From positions 1 through 24,196 of the IMG/VR virus record IMGVR_UViG_3300047319_000349: 24,196 nt of DNA. One strand, written 5' to 3'. Positions 15,936 through 23,417 of the stretch are shown in pieces. Source of the stretch: a virus. Under the pieces are notes generated by a model, which worked only from the letters and a program-made list of their open reading frames with translations, did no database searches and was not told the origin of the DNA. Numbering within the stretch: the stretch's first letter is position 1; every line of letters begins with the position of its first letter. Made by a program: the position numbers and the translations under genes.

Positions 15936-16498
15936 TGCAAAACTTCCTGAAGATCGCAGAAAACCTGAACGTCTTGCCGCTGCAGATGGCTCTGATTCGT
16001 CAGCCCGGACTGTTCGGGCGACGCAGTGCGCGCAAGGACGGCTACGCAGACTCGCCGCATCTGGCGATGTCCGATATCTGGGTGCGCTACAACCATCCGG
16101 ACAACCTCGCCAAGGGAATGGAAGTCTTCAACGCCGAGCACGATTCGGTCTGGTATCCGGAGGCCGCCTACATCCCCGAGGTGCGCCAGATCGTCATGCA
16201 TTTGATGGCCCTGGTCGGTGGTGAGCGCCTCGGCGGGGTCCTCATCACCAAGGTTCCGCCAGGCGGCAAGATCGCCCCGCACATCGACCGCGGCTGGCAC
16301 GCCGAGTATTACGACAAGTACTACGTCCCGATCCAGAACGACGACGGCGCGGTGTTCGGCTTCGAGGATGGCGTGATTGCTCCTCGACTGGGCGAAGCCT
16401 ACTGGTTCTACAACGGCAACCCTCACTGGGTTGAAAACAATTCATCGCGAGATCGCATTGCGATGATCGTCTGCATTCGCACTCATAGGGGGGCTTAA
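15935..16498 (+). CDS. Asp/Asn beta-hydroxylase-like 2OG-Fe(II) oxygenase
   Basis: Two adjacent ATGs (15932, 15935) are possible; 15935 has the better spacing from AGGAGG at 15925-15930, so it is used here. In numbering from 15932, residues 103-180 form the double-stranded beta-helix core: VLITKVPPGGKIAPHIDRGW with His117 and Asp119, then NPHWVENN with His165, then RDRIAMIVCI with Arg175. These are the iron triad (H-x-D...H) and the 2-oxoglutarate-binding Arg of the aspartyl/asparaginyl beta-hydroxylase family. Such enzymes hydroxylate protein Asp or Asn side chains. Its place among tail genes suggests a virion protein or a host surface component as target; that is inference. All key residues are present. 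Confidence 0.85.
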   Translation: MQNFLKIAENLNVLPLQMALIRQPGLFGRRSARKDGYADSPHLAMSDIWVRYNHPDNLAKGMEVFNAEHDSVWYPEAAYIPEVRQIVMHLMALVGGERLGGVLITKVPPGGKIAPHIDRGWHAEYYDKYYVPIQNDDGAVFGFEDGVIAPRLGEAYWFYNGNPHWVENNSSRDRIAMIVCIRTHRGA

Positions 16499-16500
16499 CT

Positions 16501-17667
16501 ATGCCATGGGCAGTCGCAGCAGCAGGGGTCGGGGCGGTTGGCGCCTACGAATCTTCGAAGAACAACAAGGAGGCGGCCCAGATCGCCTCGCAACAGCATA
16601 TTGACCCGCGCATCGATAATATTCTGTTCGGCGGCAGCAATGGCAACGGGCCGCAGACAGGCCTGCTGAGCCAGTACCAGTCGATGCTGACCCAGCCGCA
16701 GGCGATGCAGGGCTACCAGCAGGCCGGCGCCGACTACCTGAACCAGTACGGCAAGTCCGACATGGGCGCGATTCATGACGCCGCCGGAAATCTGATCAAG
16801 GGGAATCAGGCGCCGACGACCTCGCCTTCCGCCTGGGCGGTCGGCAACCAGGTGCAGGCGCCGTCGCAGAACGGCATGGACCTGTCGGGCTCGTACAACA
16901 GCTTGATCAACGACGCCCCCGGCGCGAGCCCGTTCCTGACCGGTGCGATCCAGAAGGGTATCGACCAGTCGAGCAACGCGTTCACCCAGATGCAGCAGGG
17001 CGCGACGGACAACCTGATGAAAAACGTCCTGCCGAGCATCCGCAGCAATTCGGTGCTGGCCGGGCAGTACGGCGGCAGCCGTCAGGGCGTCGCGGAGGGT
17101 AACGCGATCGGCGACTTCGCCAAGGCCCAGCAGCAGGCAGCAAGCCAGTTCGGCCAGAACAACACGGACGCGGCCGTCGCGGCGCAGGCGGGCCAGTACA
17201 ACAACGACCGTAACTTGCAGCTGGCGGCCACGCAGGGTCTCGGCGCGCAGCAGTACGGGGTGGCGCAGCAGGACGCGAATACGAAGAACCAGGCCGAGTT
17301 TATGAACGTGGGCAACGTCCAGCAGTCGAACCTCGCCAACCAGGGCGCGCAGCTCGCAACGAACGCCCAGAACACCGGTTCGGCGCTCGGCGGCGCCGGC
17401 TTGCTCGGCGGCCTGACGTCGGGTGCCGTCGGCGCGGTCAACAGTGACCTTCCGCGCGCACAGGCGGTGAACGGCCTGCTGACGCCATATCTAGGGGTGA
17501 ACAACTCTTCCTCGCAACCGGTGTATCAGAACACAGCGGGGAACGTGCTGGGCGGCGCAATGGCGGGCCTAGGACTGTATAACGGGCTGACGGGCGGCAA
17601 GTCGGGCGGCGGGACGAACTGGGGAGGGATCTTCGACCTGTTCTCCAAAGACTACATGAACTACTAG
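16501..17667 (+). CDS. Ejection-type internal virion protein 1
   Basis: The 388-residue product begins with a hydrophobic stretch (MPWAVAAAGVGAVGAYESSK) and is otherwise rich in Gln, Asn, Ala and Gly. Helical, amphipathic segments include AFTQMQQGATDNLMKNVLPS, SRQGVAEGNAIGDFAKAQQQ and NTGSALGGAGLLGGLTSGAV. Composition and position match the podovirus proteins ejected with the DNA (the P22 gp7/gp20/gp16 group). No enzyme motif is visible. It is the first of three such genes in a row with short gaps (2 and 8 nt around this gene). Confidence 0.68.
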   Translation: MPWAVAAAGVGAVGAYESSKNNKEAAQIASQQHIDPRIDNILFGGSNGNGPQTGLLSQYQSMLTQPQAMQGYQQAGADYLNQYGKSDMGAIHDAAGNLIKGNQAPTTSPSAWAVGNQVQAPSQNGMDLSGSYNSLINDAPGASPFLTGAIQKGIDQSSNAFTQMQQGATDNLMKNVLPSIRSNSVLAGQYGGSRQGVAEGNAIGDFAKAQQQAASQFGQNNTDAAVAAQAGQYNNDRNLQLAATQGLGAQQYGVAQQDANTKNQAEFMNVGNVQQSNLANQGAQLATNAQNTGSALGGAGLLGGLTSGAVGAVNSDLPRAQAVNGLLTPYLGVNNSSSQPVYQNTAGNVLGGAMAGLGLYNGLTGGKSGGGTNWGGIFDLFSKDYMNY

Positions 17668-17675
17668 GGGCTGAC

Positions 17676-19202
17676 ATGGCAGGATTACTCGATATGTTCG
17701 GCGGCGGCGACCCGCAACAGCAGGGGCTGCTCGCGGCGGCGGCGCAGATGCTGCAGGCGTCCGGGCCTTCGCTGATGCCGCATTCCTTCGGCCAGGTGGC
17801 GGGAGCTGGTCTACAGGGCTACCAGCAGGCGCAGCAGCAGGCGCAGGAGCAGGCCATGAATGCGCTCAGGCTCAAGGCGTTGCAGGGAGAACTGTCCGAC
17901 AAGGCCAAGGCGCGCACGGATGCGCTGGCGGCGCAGCAATGGATGGTCGACTACAACAAACCCGACGCCACCGCGCCGGCGCGTGCGGTTCTTGGTGGCG
18001 ACCTCGCCCCGACCGTGGCCAACGCGGATAAGTTGACCGCCGCGTGGGGCGGCCCGACGCCGCCGGCAGCCGGCTCGCAGGGCGCCGACCCGTACGGCCA
18101 GAAGCTGGCGTTGGCGCGCGCCATGCGCATGAGCGGCAATCCGGTGCTGATGGGCAGGGCCGACGAGATCGAAAAGCAGGCGCACGAATGGCGGCCCAAG
18201 TACAGCACCGAATTCCGCCCCGGCATGGGCGCGGATGGCCAACTGCACAATTACGTGCTGGCCGATGATGGTACGCAGAAGGACACGGGGCTCGGCGTCA
18301 AGCCTGAAATGACCGAGGTGGATCTCGGCGGCACCAAGCAGTTCGTCGACAAGAACCGCGTCACCAACGGGCAGACGTTCGACAAGACGATGACGTTTGC
18401 AGACCGCAGCGCAGCGGCGCGGCTAGCCTTCGACAAGAACCAGGCTGAGACCAATCAGGATGCGCCGATGGATCCGCTGGCGGTGCATTTCACGGCGCAG
18501 CAGGCGCTGGCCGGCGACACCAGCGCGTTCCAGAACTTCGGGCGCGGCGCGCAGGGTGCGCAGAACCTCAAGTCGGTGCGTGAGGAAATGACACGCATGG
18601 CGCTGGCGCAGGGCATGAGCGGGTCCGATCTGGCCGCCAAGGTGGCCGAGTTCGGCGGCCTGAAGGCGGGCCAGCGCACCGCCGCCACCCGCAGCGCGAA
18701 CATCGAGATCGCGGCGCAGGAGGTTGATTCGCTGGCACCGTTGGCGCTGGAAGCCTCGGCCAAGGTGGCGCGCAGCGGCTTCCTGCCGTTCGGCAAAGTG
18801 CAAGTAATGTTCGATACGAACACCAACGACCCCGACCTACGCCGGCTCGCCATGTCCAACACGGCGCTGGTCAACGCCTACGGCCAGGTGATGGCGCGCG
18901 GCGGCACCGGGACCGTGTCGGATAAGGATCATGCGCGCGAACTGCTGGCCACCGCGTTTGACCAGCCATCGTATGCGGCGGCGGTAGCGCAGTTGCAAAA
19001 AGAAACGCGCGCGGCGCAAGCGGCCCCGAAGGCGGTGCAGAAGAGCCTGTCGGACAGTGTGACCGGGCGCGGCGAAACAGTGCCGAATCCGGTGGCGGCG
19101 CCGGCGAGCCAGTTCTCGGTGACGGCGCCGAACGGCAAGACCTATACATTCGGTGACGCGAAGTCGCTGGCCAACTTCAAGCTCTCGGCGGGGATCCAGT
19201 AA
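17676..19202 (+). CDS. Ejection-type internal virion protein 2
   Basis: The 508-residue protein opens with MAGLLDMFGGGDPQQQGLLA and an Ala/Gln-rich helical region (AGLQGYQQAQQQAQEQAMNA). Charged helical segments follow, including VREEMTRMALAQGMSGSDLA. The tail ends with a small Tyr/Phe-containing module, SVTAPNGKTYTFGDAKSLAN, seen at the end of several phage internal proteins. I recognise no enzymatic domain; no lysozyme-type glutamate motif is visible. Assigned from composition and its place between two similar genes. The next ATG follows the stop directly. Confidence 0.68.
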   Translation: MAGLLDMFGGGDPQQQGLLAAAAQMLQASGPSLMPHSFGQVAGAGLQGYQQAQQQAQEQAMNALRLKALQGELSDKAKARTDALAAQQWMVDYNKPDATAPARAVLGGDLAPTVANADKLTAAWGGPTPPAAGSQGADPYGQKLALARAMRMSGNPVLMGRADEIEKQAHEWRPKYSTEFRPGMGADGQLHNYVLADDGTQKDTGLGVKPEMTEVDLGGTKQFVDKNRVTNGQTFDKTMTFADRSAAARLAFDKNQAETNQDAPMDPLAVHFTAQQALAGDTSAFQNFGRGAQGAQNLKSVREEMTRMALAQGMSGSDLAAKVAEFGGLKAGQRTAATRSANIEIAAQEVDSLAPLALEASAKVARSGFLPFGKVQVMFDTNTNDPDLRRLAMSNTALVNAYGQVMARGGTGTVSDKDHARELLATAFDQPSYAAAVAQLQKETRAAQAAPKAVQKSLSDSVTGRGETVPNPVAAPASQFSVTAPNGKTYTFGDAKSLANFKLSAGIQ

Positions 19203-21476
19203 ATGCCTATCGACTACGACCAACTGGCCGGCAAGTTTGGCGGCGCGGCGGGAGACGCTGCGCCTGCCGACAAATACGATGCGCTGGCGGCCAAGTACGG
19301 CGCCGCCCAGAAACCAGCGCCCAAGCCGTTCGGCCAGCAGCTGAACGACGCGATCAGCGACGTGCCGCGCCAGCTCGGCATGTTCGCGCGCTACGGGCTA
19401 GAGGGCATTGGCGGTACGCTCGACTTCCTCTCATCACCGATCCGCGGTACGCTGAACGCAGCAGGCATGGACATCCATCCCGGCAGCGGCCGGGTGCTGG
19501 CGGATGCCATCGGGCTGCCGCAGCCGCAGACCGCTGGCGAGCGCGTGGTCGGCGATGCAGCGCGCACTGTGGCCGGCGCCGCCCTGCCGCTCGGACTCGG
19601 GAAGAGCGCTGCGGCTGCCGGCGACGCCTTCCTCGCCTCGCGCGCCCAACAAGCGGCAGCAGGAGCTGCGTCCTCCGACCGTCTCGCATCGGCCGCTGAT
19701 CGTGCCGCTCGCGGGGCAAGTGGCGTAGGAAATTTGCTTTCCGCGAATGCTGGATCGCAGCTTACCTCAGCCGGCGCGTCCGGCCTCGCCGGCGGCTACA
19801 CGCGCGAGACCGGCGGCAACGATGCTTCCCAGTTGGCCGCGTCGCTGGCGGCCGGTGTGGCCGCTCCGCTGGCCATGAACGGCATCCAGAGCGGCGTCAG
19901 CGCGGCCGCGCGCCGTCTTTCGCCGTCCGCCCCGGCGCCGCAGCAGATCGATATCACGATCAACAACGCCCTGCAGCAATCCGGGCTCAAGCTGGGCGAC
20001 CTGCCGGCACAGGTGGCGCAGGGCATCCGCGACGACGTGGCCAAGGCGTTTCGCACCAGCGACCAGGTCTCGCCCGACGCCGTGCGCCGGCTGGCCGACT
20101 ACCGCCTGACTGGGCTCACGCCGACCGCCGCCGGCCTGACGCTGGACCCGGCAGTCGTCAGCCAGCAGAAGAACTTGGCCAAGCTAGGCATCAACAGCAA
20201 GGATCAGGTGGCGCAGCAACTCGGCCAGGCGCAGAACGCCAACAACCGCGCGCTGACGCAGGGGCTGAACAACCTCGGCGCCGACACGACCGACGATGCG
20301 ATTTCCGGCGCCGGTACGGTGATGGGCGCACTTTCGCAGCGCAATGCCCGCGCGCAGGACATCATCAACGGCCTGTACAGCCAAGCGCGTGACTCGTCGG
20401 GCCGCAGCGCCCTACTCGACCACTACGACTTCACCAACCGCGCGGGCGACCTGCTGCACGACGCCAACGTTGAGAGCTTCCTGACGCCCGACATCCGCAA
20501 CAAGCTGAACAGCTTCGCCACCGGCCAGACGCCGCTGACGGTCGACATCGCCGAGCAGTTCAAGACCGGCATCGGCAAGATCCAGCGCAATAGCAGCGAC
20601 GGCAACGTGCGCACGGCGCTCGGGCTGGTACGTCAGGCGCTGGACGACACGCCGTTGATCAACCAGGGCGCAGCGCCTGCGGCAGTGAACGCCGGCAACC
20701 AGTTGGTGGCTGCCGGCGGCGCCCTGACGGCGGGCGCGCAGCCACAGAGTCTTGGTCAGGATGCGATCGACGCGTTCAACAAGGCTCGGGGCATGAACCG
20801 CAGTTGGATGAACATTGTCGAGCGCACGCCGGCGCTGCAGGCGGTACGCGATGGCGTCGAGCCGGACAAGTTCGTCCAGCAGTTCATCGTCGGCACCGGG
20901 AAGGATGCCAGCGTCATGGGCGTGGCGCAGTTGAAGAACTCGATCAAGTCCAGCCCGGAAGCGATGGATGCCGTGCGCGGCCAGATCACGTCATACCTGA
21001 AACAGCGCGCGCTGAACGGCGCCGCCGACGAGGTGGGTAATTTCAGCCAGTCGGCCTACAACAAGGCGCTGGCGTCGATCGGCGACCGCAAGCTGGCCCT
21101 GTTCTTTTCGCCCGACGACATCAACCAGATGAAGGCCATCGGGCGCGTGGCCAGCTACGAGCAATTCCAGCCCGCCGGCAGCGCGGTGAACAACTCGAAC
21201 ACCGCCGGCAGTGCTGGCGCGATGCTGCTGGACCGCGTCGCAAACAGCGCGCTTCTGTCGAAACTGCCGGTGCTGGGGGCGGCGATCCAGCCGGCCGCGC
21301 AGAACATTTCGATTGGACTGCGGGCGAACCGGGCGCTGAATGTGCCGATGAATCTTGCGGGACAGGCGCCGGTCATGCAGATGCCGCAGCGCGGGATGCT
21401 GCTGTCGCCAGCGGCGTTCATGGGTACGGAAAGCGATGAGGACCGGCAGCGCCGGCTACTTGCGACGGGACGCTAA
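19203..21476 (+). CDS. Ejection-type internal virion protein 3 (largest)
   Basis: The 757-residue protein repeats a short motif at its start (YDQLAGKFGGAAG, then KYDALAAKYGAAQ). Ala/Gly-rich hydrophobic helices follow (about 95-240, such as ARTVAGAALPLGLGKSAAAA and GGNDASQLAASLAAGVAAPL). A long helical body runs to about residue 700 (TQGLNNLGADTTDDAISGAG, MNRSWMNIVERTPALQAVRD). Size and the hydrophobic helical stretches fit the P22 gp16-like protein thought to help DNA cross the inner membrane. No lytic transglycosylase motif is apparent. It begins immediately after the previous stop codon; a minus-strand mini-frame overlaps its last 21 nt. Confidence 0.7.
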   Translation: MPIDYDQLAGKFGGAAGDAAPADKYDALAAKYGAAQKPAPKPFGQQLNDAISDVPRQLGMFARYGLEGIGGTLDFLSSPIRGTLNAAGMDIHPGSGRVLADAIGLPQPQTAGERVVGDAARTVAGAALPLGLGKSAAAAGDAFLASRAQQAAAGAASSDRLASAADRAARGASGVGNLLSANAGSQLTSAGASGLAGGYTRETGGNDASQLAASLAAGVAAPLAMNGIQSGVSAAARRLSPSAPAPQQIDITINNALQQSGLKLGDLPAQVAQGIRDDVAKAFRTSDQVSPDAVRRLADYRLTGLTPTAAGLTLDPAVVSQQKNLAKLGINSKDQVAQQLGQAQNANNRALTQGLNNLGADTTDDAISGAGTVMGALSQRNARAQDIINGLYSQARDSSGRSALLDHYDFTNRAGDLLHDANVESFLTPDIRNKLNSFATGQTPLTVDIAEQFKTGIGKIQRNSSDGNVRTALGLVRQALDDTPLINQGAAPAAVNAGNQLVAAGGALTAGAQPQSLGQDAIDAFNKARGMNRSWMNIVERTPALQAVRDGVEPDKFVQQFIVGTGKDASVMGVAQLKNSIKSSPEAMDAVRGQITSYLKQRALNGAADEVGNFSQSAYNKALASIGDRKLALFFSPDDINQMKAIGRVASYEQFQPAGSAVNNSNTAGSAGAMLLDRVANSALLSKLPVLGAAIQPAAQNISIGLRANRALNVPMNLAGQAPVMQMPQRGMLLSPAAFMGTESDEDRQRRLLATGR

Positions 21477-21533
21477 CCAGGCGTTGATGATGTAGGCGAG
21501 CATTGCGCCCAATTGGATCGGATCGTAGTGCAC
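21456..21533 (-). CDS. Possible 25-aa minus-strand peptide
   Basis: On the minus strand, GTG at 21533 opens a 25-codon frame (MHYDPIQLGAMLAYIINAWL then ASRRK). A strong AAGGGAGGA (plus-strand 21537-21545) lies about 4 nt upstream and a TATAAT (plus-strand 21556-21561) about 22 nt upstream. No good -35 box accompanies it. The peptide would be a short hydrophobic helix with a basic end. The promoter-like box and ribosome site are the only evidence, so this is tentative. Confidence 0.35.
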   Translation of the reverse strand: MHYDPIQLGAMLAYIINAWLASRRK

Positions 21534-21560
21534 GGTTCCTCCCTTGTTTTTCCCCATTAT

Positions 21561-21584
21561 AAGCCGCCTCGAGCGGCTTTTCTT
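21561..21584 (+). terminator. Intrinsic terminator before the lysis genes
   Basis: A perfect 7-bp stem AAGCCGC (21561-21567) with GCGGCTT (21573-21579), loop CTCGA, is followed by TTCTTT. It separates the ejection genes from the holin-like gene. The 125-nt gap around it (21477-21601) otherwise holds only the minus-strand mini-frame. Confidence 0.75.
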
Positions 21585-21601
21585 TGCCCTGAAAGGACTT
21601 T

Positions 21602-21814
21602 ATGCGCGCGCCATCCCCGCCATCCGGCCCGAGCCTGACCGACATCGTAGACGCTGCCGTCAAGGCGTCCCCGCCCGCCGCGGTCGTTCTGTGGAACAGG
21701 ATCGCGGAAATCCCGGCAGAAAAATGGCTCACCTACGCCCTCATCGGGTACACGCTGCTGCAGGCCCTCGTCCTTCTGCGCAAAGAGTTCTTCAAGCGTC
21801 GGGGGCGCAAGTGA
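21602..21814 (+). CDS. Holin-like small membrane protein
   Basis: The 70-residue product has a soluble N-terminal half (GPSLTDIVDAAVKASPPAAV), one hydrophobic segment (about 43-59, WLTYALIGYTLLQALVLL) and a strongly basic tail (RKEFFKRRGRK). One membrane span plus a positive C-terminus fits a small holin or lysis-linked membrane protein. Its place directly before the endolysin, which it overlaps as GTGA, is the main support. GAAAGGAC lies just before the ATG. It has only one clear span, so it is not a typical class I or II holin. Confidence 0.62.
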   Translation: MRAPSPPSGPSLTDIVDAAVKASPPAAVVLWNRIAEIPAEKWLTYALIGYTLLQALVLLRKEFFKRRGRK

Positions 21815-22281
21815 AACCTGACGACTTCCTCGACCAGATCCTGCCGGCCGCGCGCGCCTGCCAGCGCCAGACCGGCATCCCGGCCAGCTTCACGCTGGCG
21901 CAGGCGGCGCTCGAATCCGCCTGGGGCGCGTCGCTGCTCGCCAAGCGCGGCTGCAACCTGTTCGGCGTGAAGGCTGACCGCGCATGGACCGGCCCGACGA
22001 TCAGCATGGACACCGGTGAGGTCATCAACGGCAAGCGGGTGATGGTGCCGGCCGCGTGGCGCTGCTACCCCGACTGGCTGGCCTGCCTGCTCGACCGCGC
22101 CGCCTTCTTCAAGGCGAATTCGCACTACGCCAAGTGTTTCGACTGCCTGACCGGCGAAGGATGGGCGCGCGCCGTGCAAGCCGCCGGCTACGCGACCGAT
22201 CCGGACTATGCCGACAAGATCATCGGCGTGATTCGTGGCCGCAACCTCACCCGCTTTGACCAACCCAAGGAGCAACCATGA
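21811..22281 (+). CDS. Endolysin, GH73 (FlgJ-type) N-acetylglucosaminidase
   Basis: Starting at GTG 21811 the product has 156 residues and no signal peptide, so release needs the holin. Residues 21-60 (TGIPASFTLAQAALESAWGA then SLLAKRGCNLFGVKAD) are the signature of the glucosaminidase/FlgJ fold; Glu35 in ALESAWG is the expected catalytic acid. SDS-type elements further on (YPDWLACLLDRAAFF about 88-102, WARAVQAAGYATDPDYADKI about 119-138) match the family's C-terminal lobe. It should cut glycan strands of peptidoglycan at lysis. The stop overlaps the lipoprotein start as ATGA. Confidence 0.9.
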   Translation: MKPDDFLDQILPAARACQRQTGIPASFTLAQAALESAWGASLLAKRGCNLFGVKADRAWTGPTISMDTGEVINGKRVMVPAAWRCYPDWLACLLDRAAFFKANSHYAKCFDCLTGEGWARAVQAAGYATDPDYADKIIGVIRGRNLTRFDQPKEQP

Positions 22282-22547
22282 AGAAAACCCTCATCATCGC
22301 GTGCGCCATGCTGCTCACCGGCTGCGCCAGCTTCCAGCAGGCCCTGGGGGGCTACGAGTCGGCCGCCGCCATGTCGCTCGACGCCAGCAACGACAACGTG
22401 GTCAAGGTGTGGCGCTACCAGGCCTGCTCGACGCCGATCTCGGCCGTTATCCGCAATCCGGACATCGTGCCGGCGATCAAGGCGCTGTGCATGCCGTCCG
22501 GCGCGGCCAGCCCGATCACGCTGCTCGACGCGGCGCAGACGAAATGA
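22278..22547 (+). CDS. Small lysis-region lipoprotein
   Basis: The 89-residue product has a lipoprotein signal: MKKTLIIACAMLLTGCASFQ, with lipobox LTGC and Cys16 as the lipidated residue. The mature part has two more Cys (ACSTP about 49-53, LCMPSG about 70-75), a likely disulfide, and is not Pro-rich. It is therefore unlike a classical Rz1 spanin, and no inner-membrane Rz partner is seen. Small lipoproteins of this type occur after endolysins in phages of beta- and gammaproteobacteria, but their role is unclear. AAGGAG lies 5 nt before the ATG. It overlaps genes on both sides by 4 nt. Confidence 0.78.
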   Translation: MKKTLIIACAMLLTGCASFQQALGGYESAAAMSLDASNDNVVKVWRYQACSTPISAVIRNPDIVPAIKALCMPSGAASPITLLDAAQTK

Positions 22548-22927
22548 GCGGCTTCCTCTCCCCCTGCGTGCTTGAGATAGCGGACGATCAGGACGACGGC
22601 CAGTGGATCCTGCGCGCGCCGCTGATCTACCAGTCCGACGTGGCGCGGCAGACGTTCACGGTGCCGGCCGGCTTCCAGACCGATCTGGCCAGCGTGCCGC
22701 GGATCCCGCTGATCTACGACCTGGTCGGCGACACTTCGCGCAAGGCTGCCGTCGTACACGATTGGCTTTACGGTGCCGGGCTGGTGCCGCGCGACGTCGC
22801 TGACGCGGTGCTGCGCGAGGCCAGCCAGGTTACCGGCGTTCCCGGCTGGCGCAGATGGCTCATGTATCTTGGGGTGCGCATCGGCGGGGCCTCACACTAC
22901 ACTGCCGCACCGGCAGCCGCCGCGTAA
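22544..22927 (+). CDS. DUF1353 family protein
   Basis: The 127-residue protein carries the DUF1353 hallmarks: FTVPAGFQTDLASVPRIP (about 39-56), then KAAVVHDWLYGAG (about 67-79) with the conserved His-Asp-Trp, then DVADAVLREA (about 84-93). The family is widespread in phages near tail or lysis genes; its function is unknown to me. The conserved Asp and His residues could form a metal or catalytic site, but that is inference. It is the last + strand gene of the late operon and converges on the tae4-like gene 13 nt away. Confidence 0.82.
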   Translation: MSGFLSPCVLEIADDQDDGQWILRAPLIYQSDVARQTFTVPAGFQTDLASVPRIPLIYDLVGDTSRKAAVVHDWLYGAGLVPRDVADAVLREASQVTGVPGWRRWLMYLGVRIGGASHYTAAPAAAA

Positions 22928-22932
22928 AACCC

Positions 22933-22956
22933 CTGGCCGACTAGTTCAGCGGCCAG
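22933..22956 (-). terminator. Hairpin between convergent genes, weak minus-strand terminator
   Basis: CTGGCCG (22933-22939) pairs perfectly with CGGCCAG (22950-22956). On the minus strand it is followed by GGGGTTTTA, a short T run, and it overlaps the stop region of the tae4-like gene. On the plus strand there is no T run. It may end the minus-strand cassette. Confidence 0.45.
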
Positions 22957-23417
22957 AACCATACCTCCCGCGCCGACCAGTAGCAGGCGCCCAAACACCT
23001 CAGATCGTTATGGTTGGCCGGCTCGACCAGGTCGATATGCCCCTGGGTGTCGGTCGCGCTATTCAGTCCGAAAAATGACACGATGCCGCGACGCATCCCG
23101 ATCTTCATGCTCGCTTCGTAGCCGCTGGCGTAGACCTCCGGCTTGCCAATGTGGTGCATCAGGAACTCGGACAGCCGCCGCTGGCTCTGCTCGACCCGCC
23201 TCCCCTTCCATTTCCCCGCCTTGATCGTCATGTGCCCCGGAAACGGCTGAATCCCGGCGCCCAGCAGGGCGATGCTGACCCGCACGGCGCAGGTATTCTG
23301 CATGTACATGTTCTCAGCGTACTCCGGATGGCCGATGCTCGAGTACAGTGCTGCAGCATCCATCCCGGATTTCTTCGGGTAGTTGGCGGCCAGGACCGCG
23401 TAGATAGGCGTAGTCAT
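22941..23417 (-). CDS. tae4: Tae4-family type VI amidase effector (peptidoglycan amidase)
   Basis: From ATG 23417, which overlaps the stop of the gene before it as ATGA, the product has 158 residues, the usual Tae4 length. MYMQNTCAVRVSIALLGAGI (38-57) holds the family's catalytic Cys (Cys43). TQGHIDLVEP (125-134) holds the catalytic His (His127), and Asp138 with a C-x3-C pair (Cys141, Cys145) follows, matching the rest of the Tae4 active site and a possible disulfide. SQRRLSEFLMHHIGKPEVY (78-96) is also Tae4-like. The family is an NlpC/P60-like amidase that cuts the D-Glu to meso-DAP bond in the target periplasm. No signal peptide is present, as expected for T6SS cargo. A second lysis enzyme is an alternative role. 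Confidence 0.88.
   Translation of the reverse strand: MTTPIYAVLAANYPKKSGMDAAALYSSIGHPEYAENMYMQNTCAVRVSIALLGAGIQPFPGHMTIKAGKWKGRRVEQSQRRLSEFLMHHIGKPEVYASGYEASMKIGMRRGIVSFFGLNSATDTQGHIDLVEPANHNDLRCLGACYWSAREVWFWPLN

Noticed and set aside
17676-21476. Lytic transglycosylase or peptidase domain in the ejection proteins
   Set aside because: No catalytic Glu or His/Asp motif typical of these domains could be seen.
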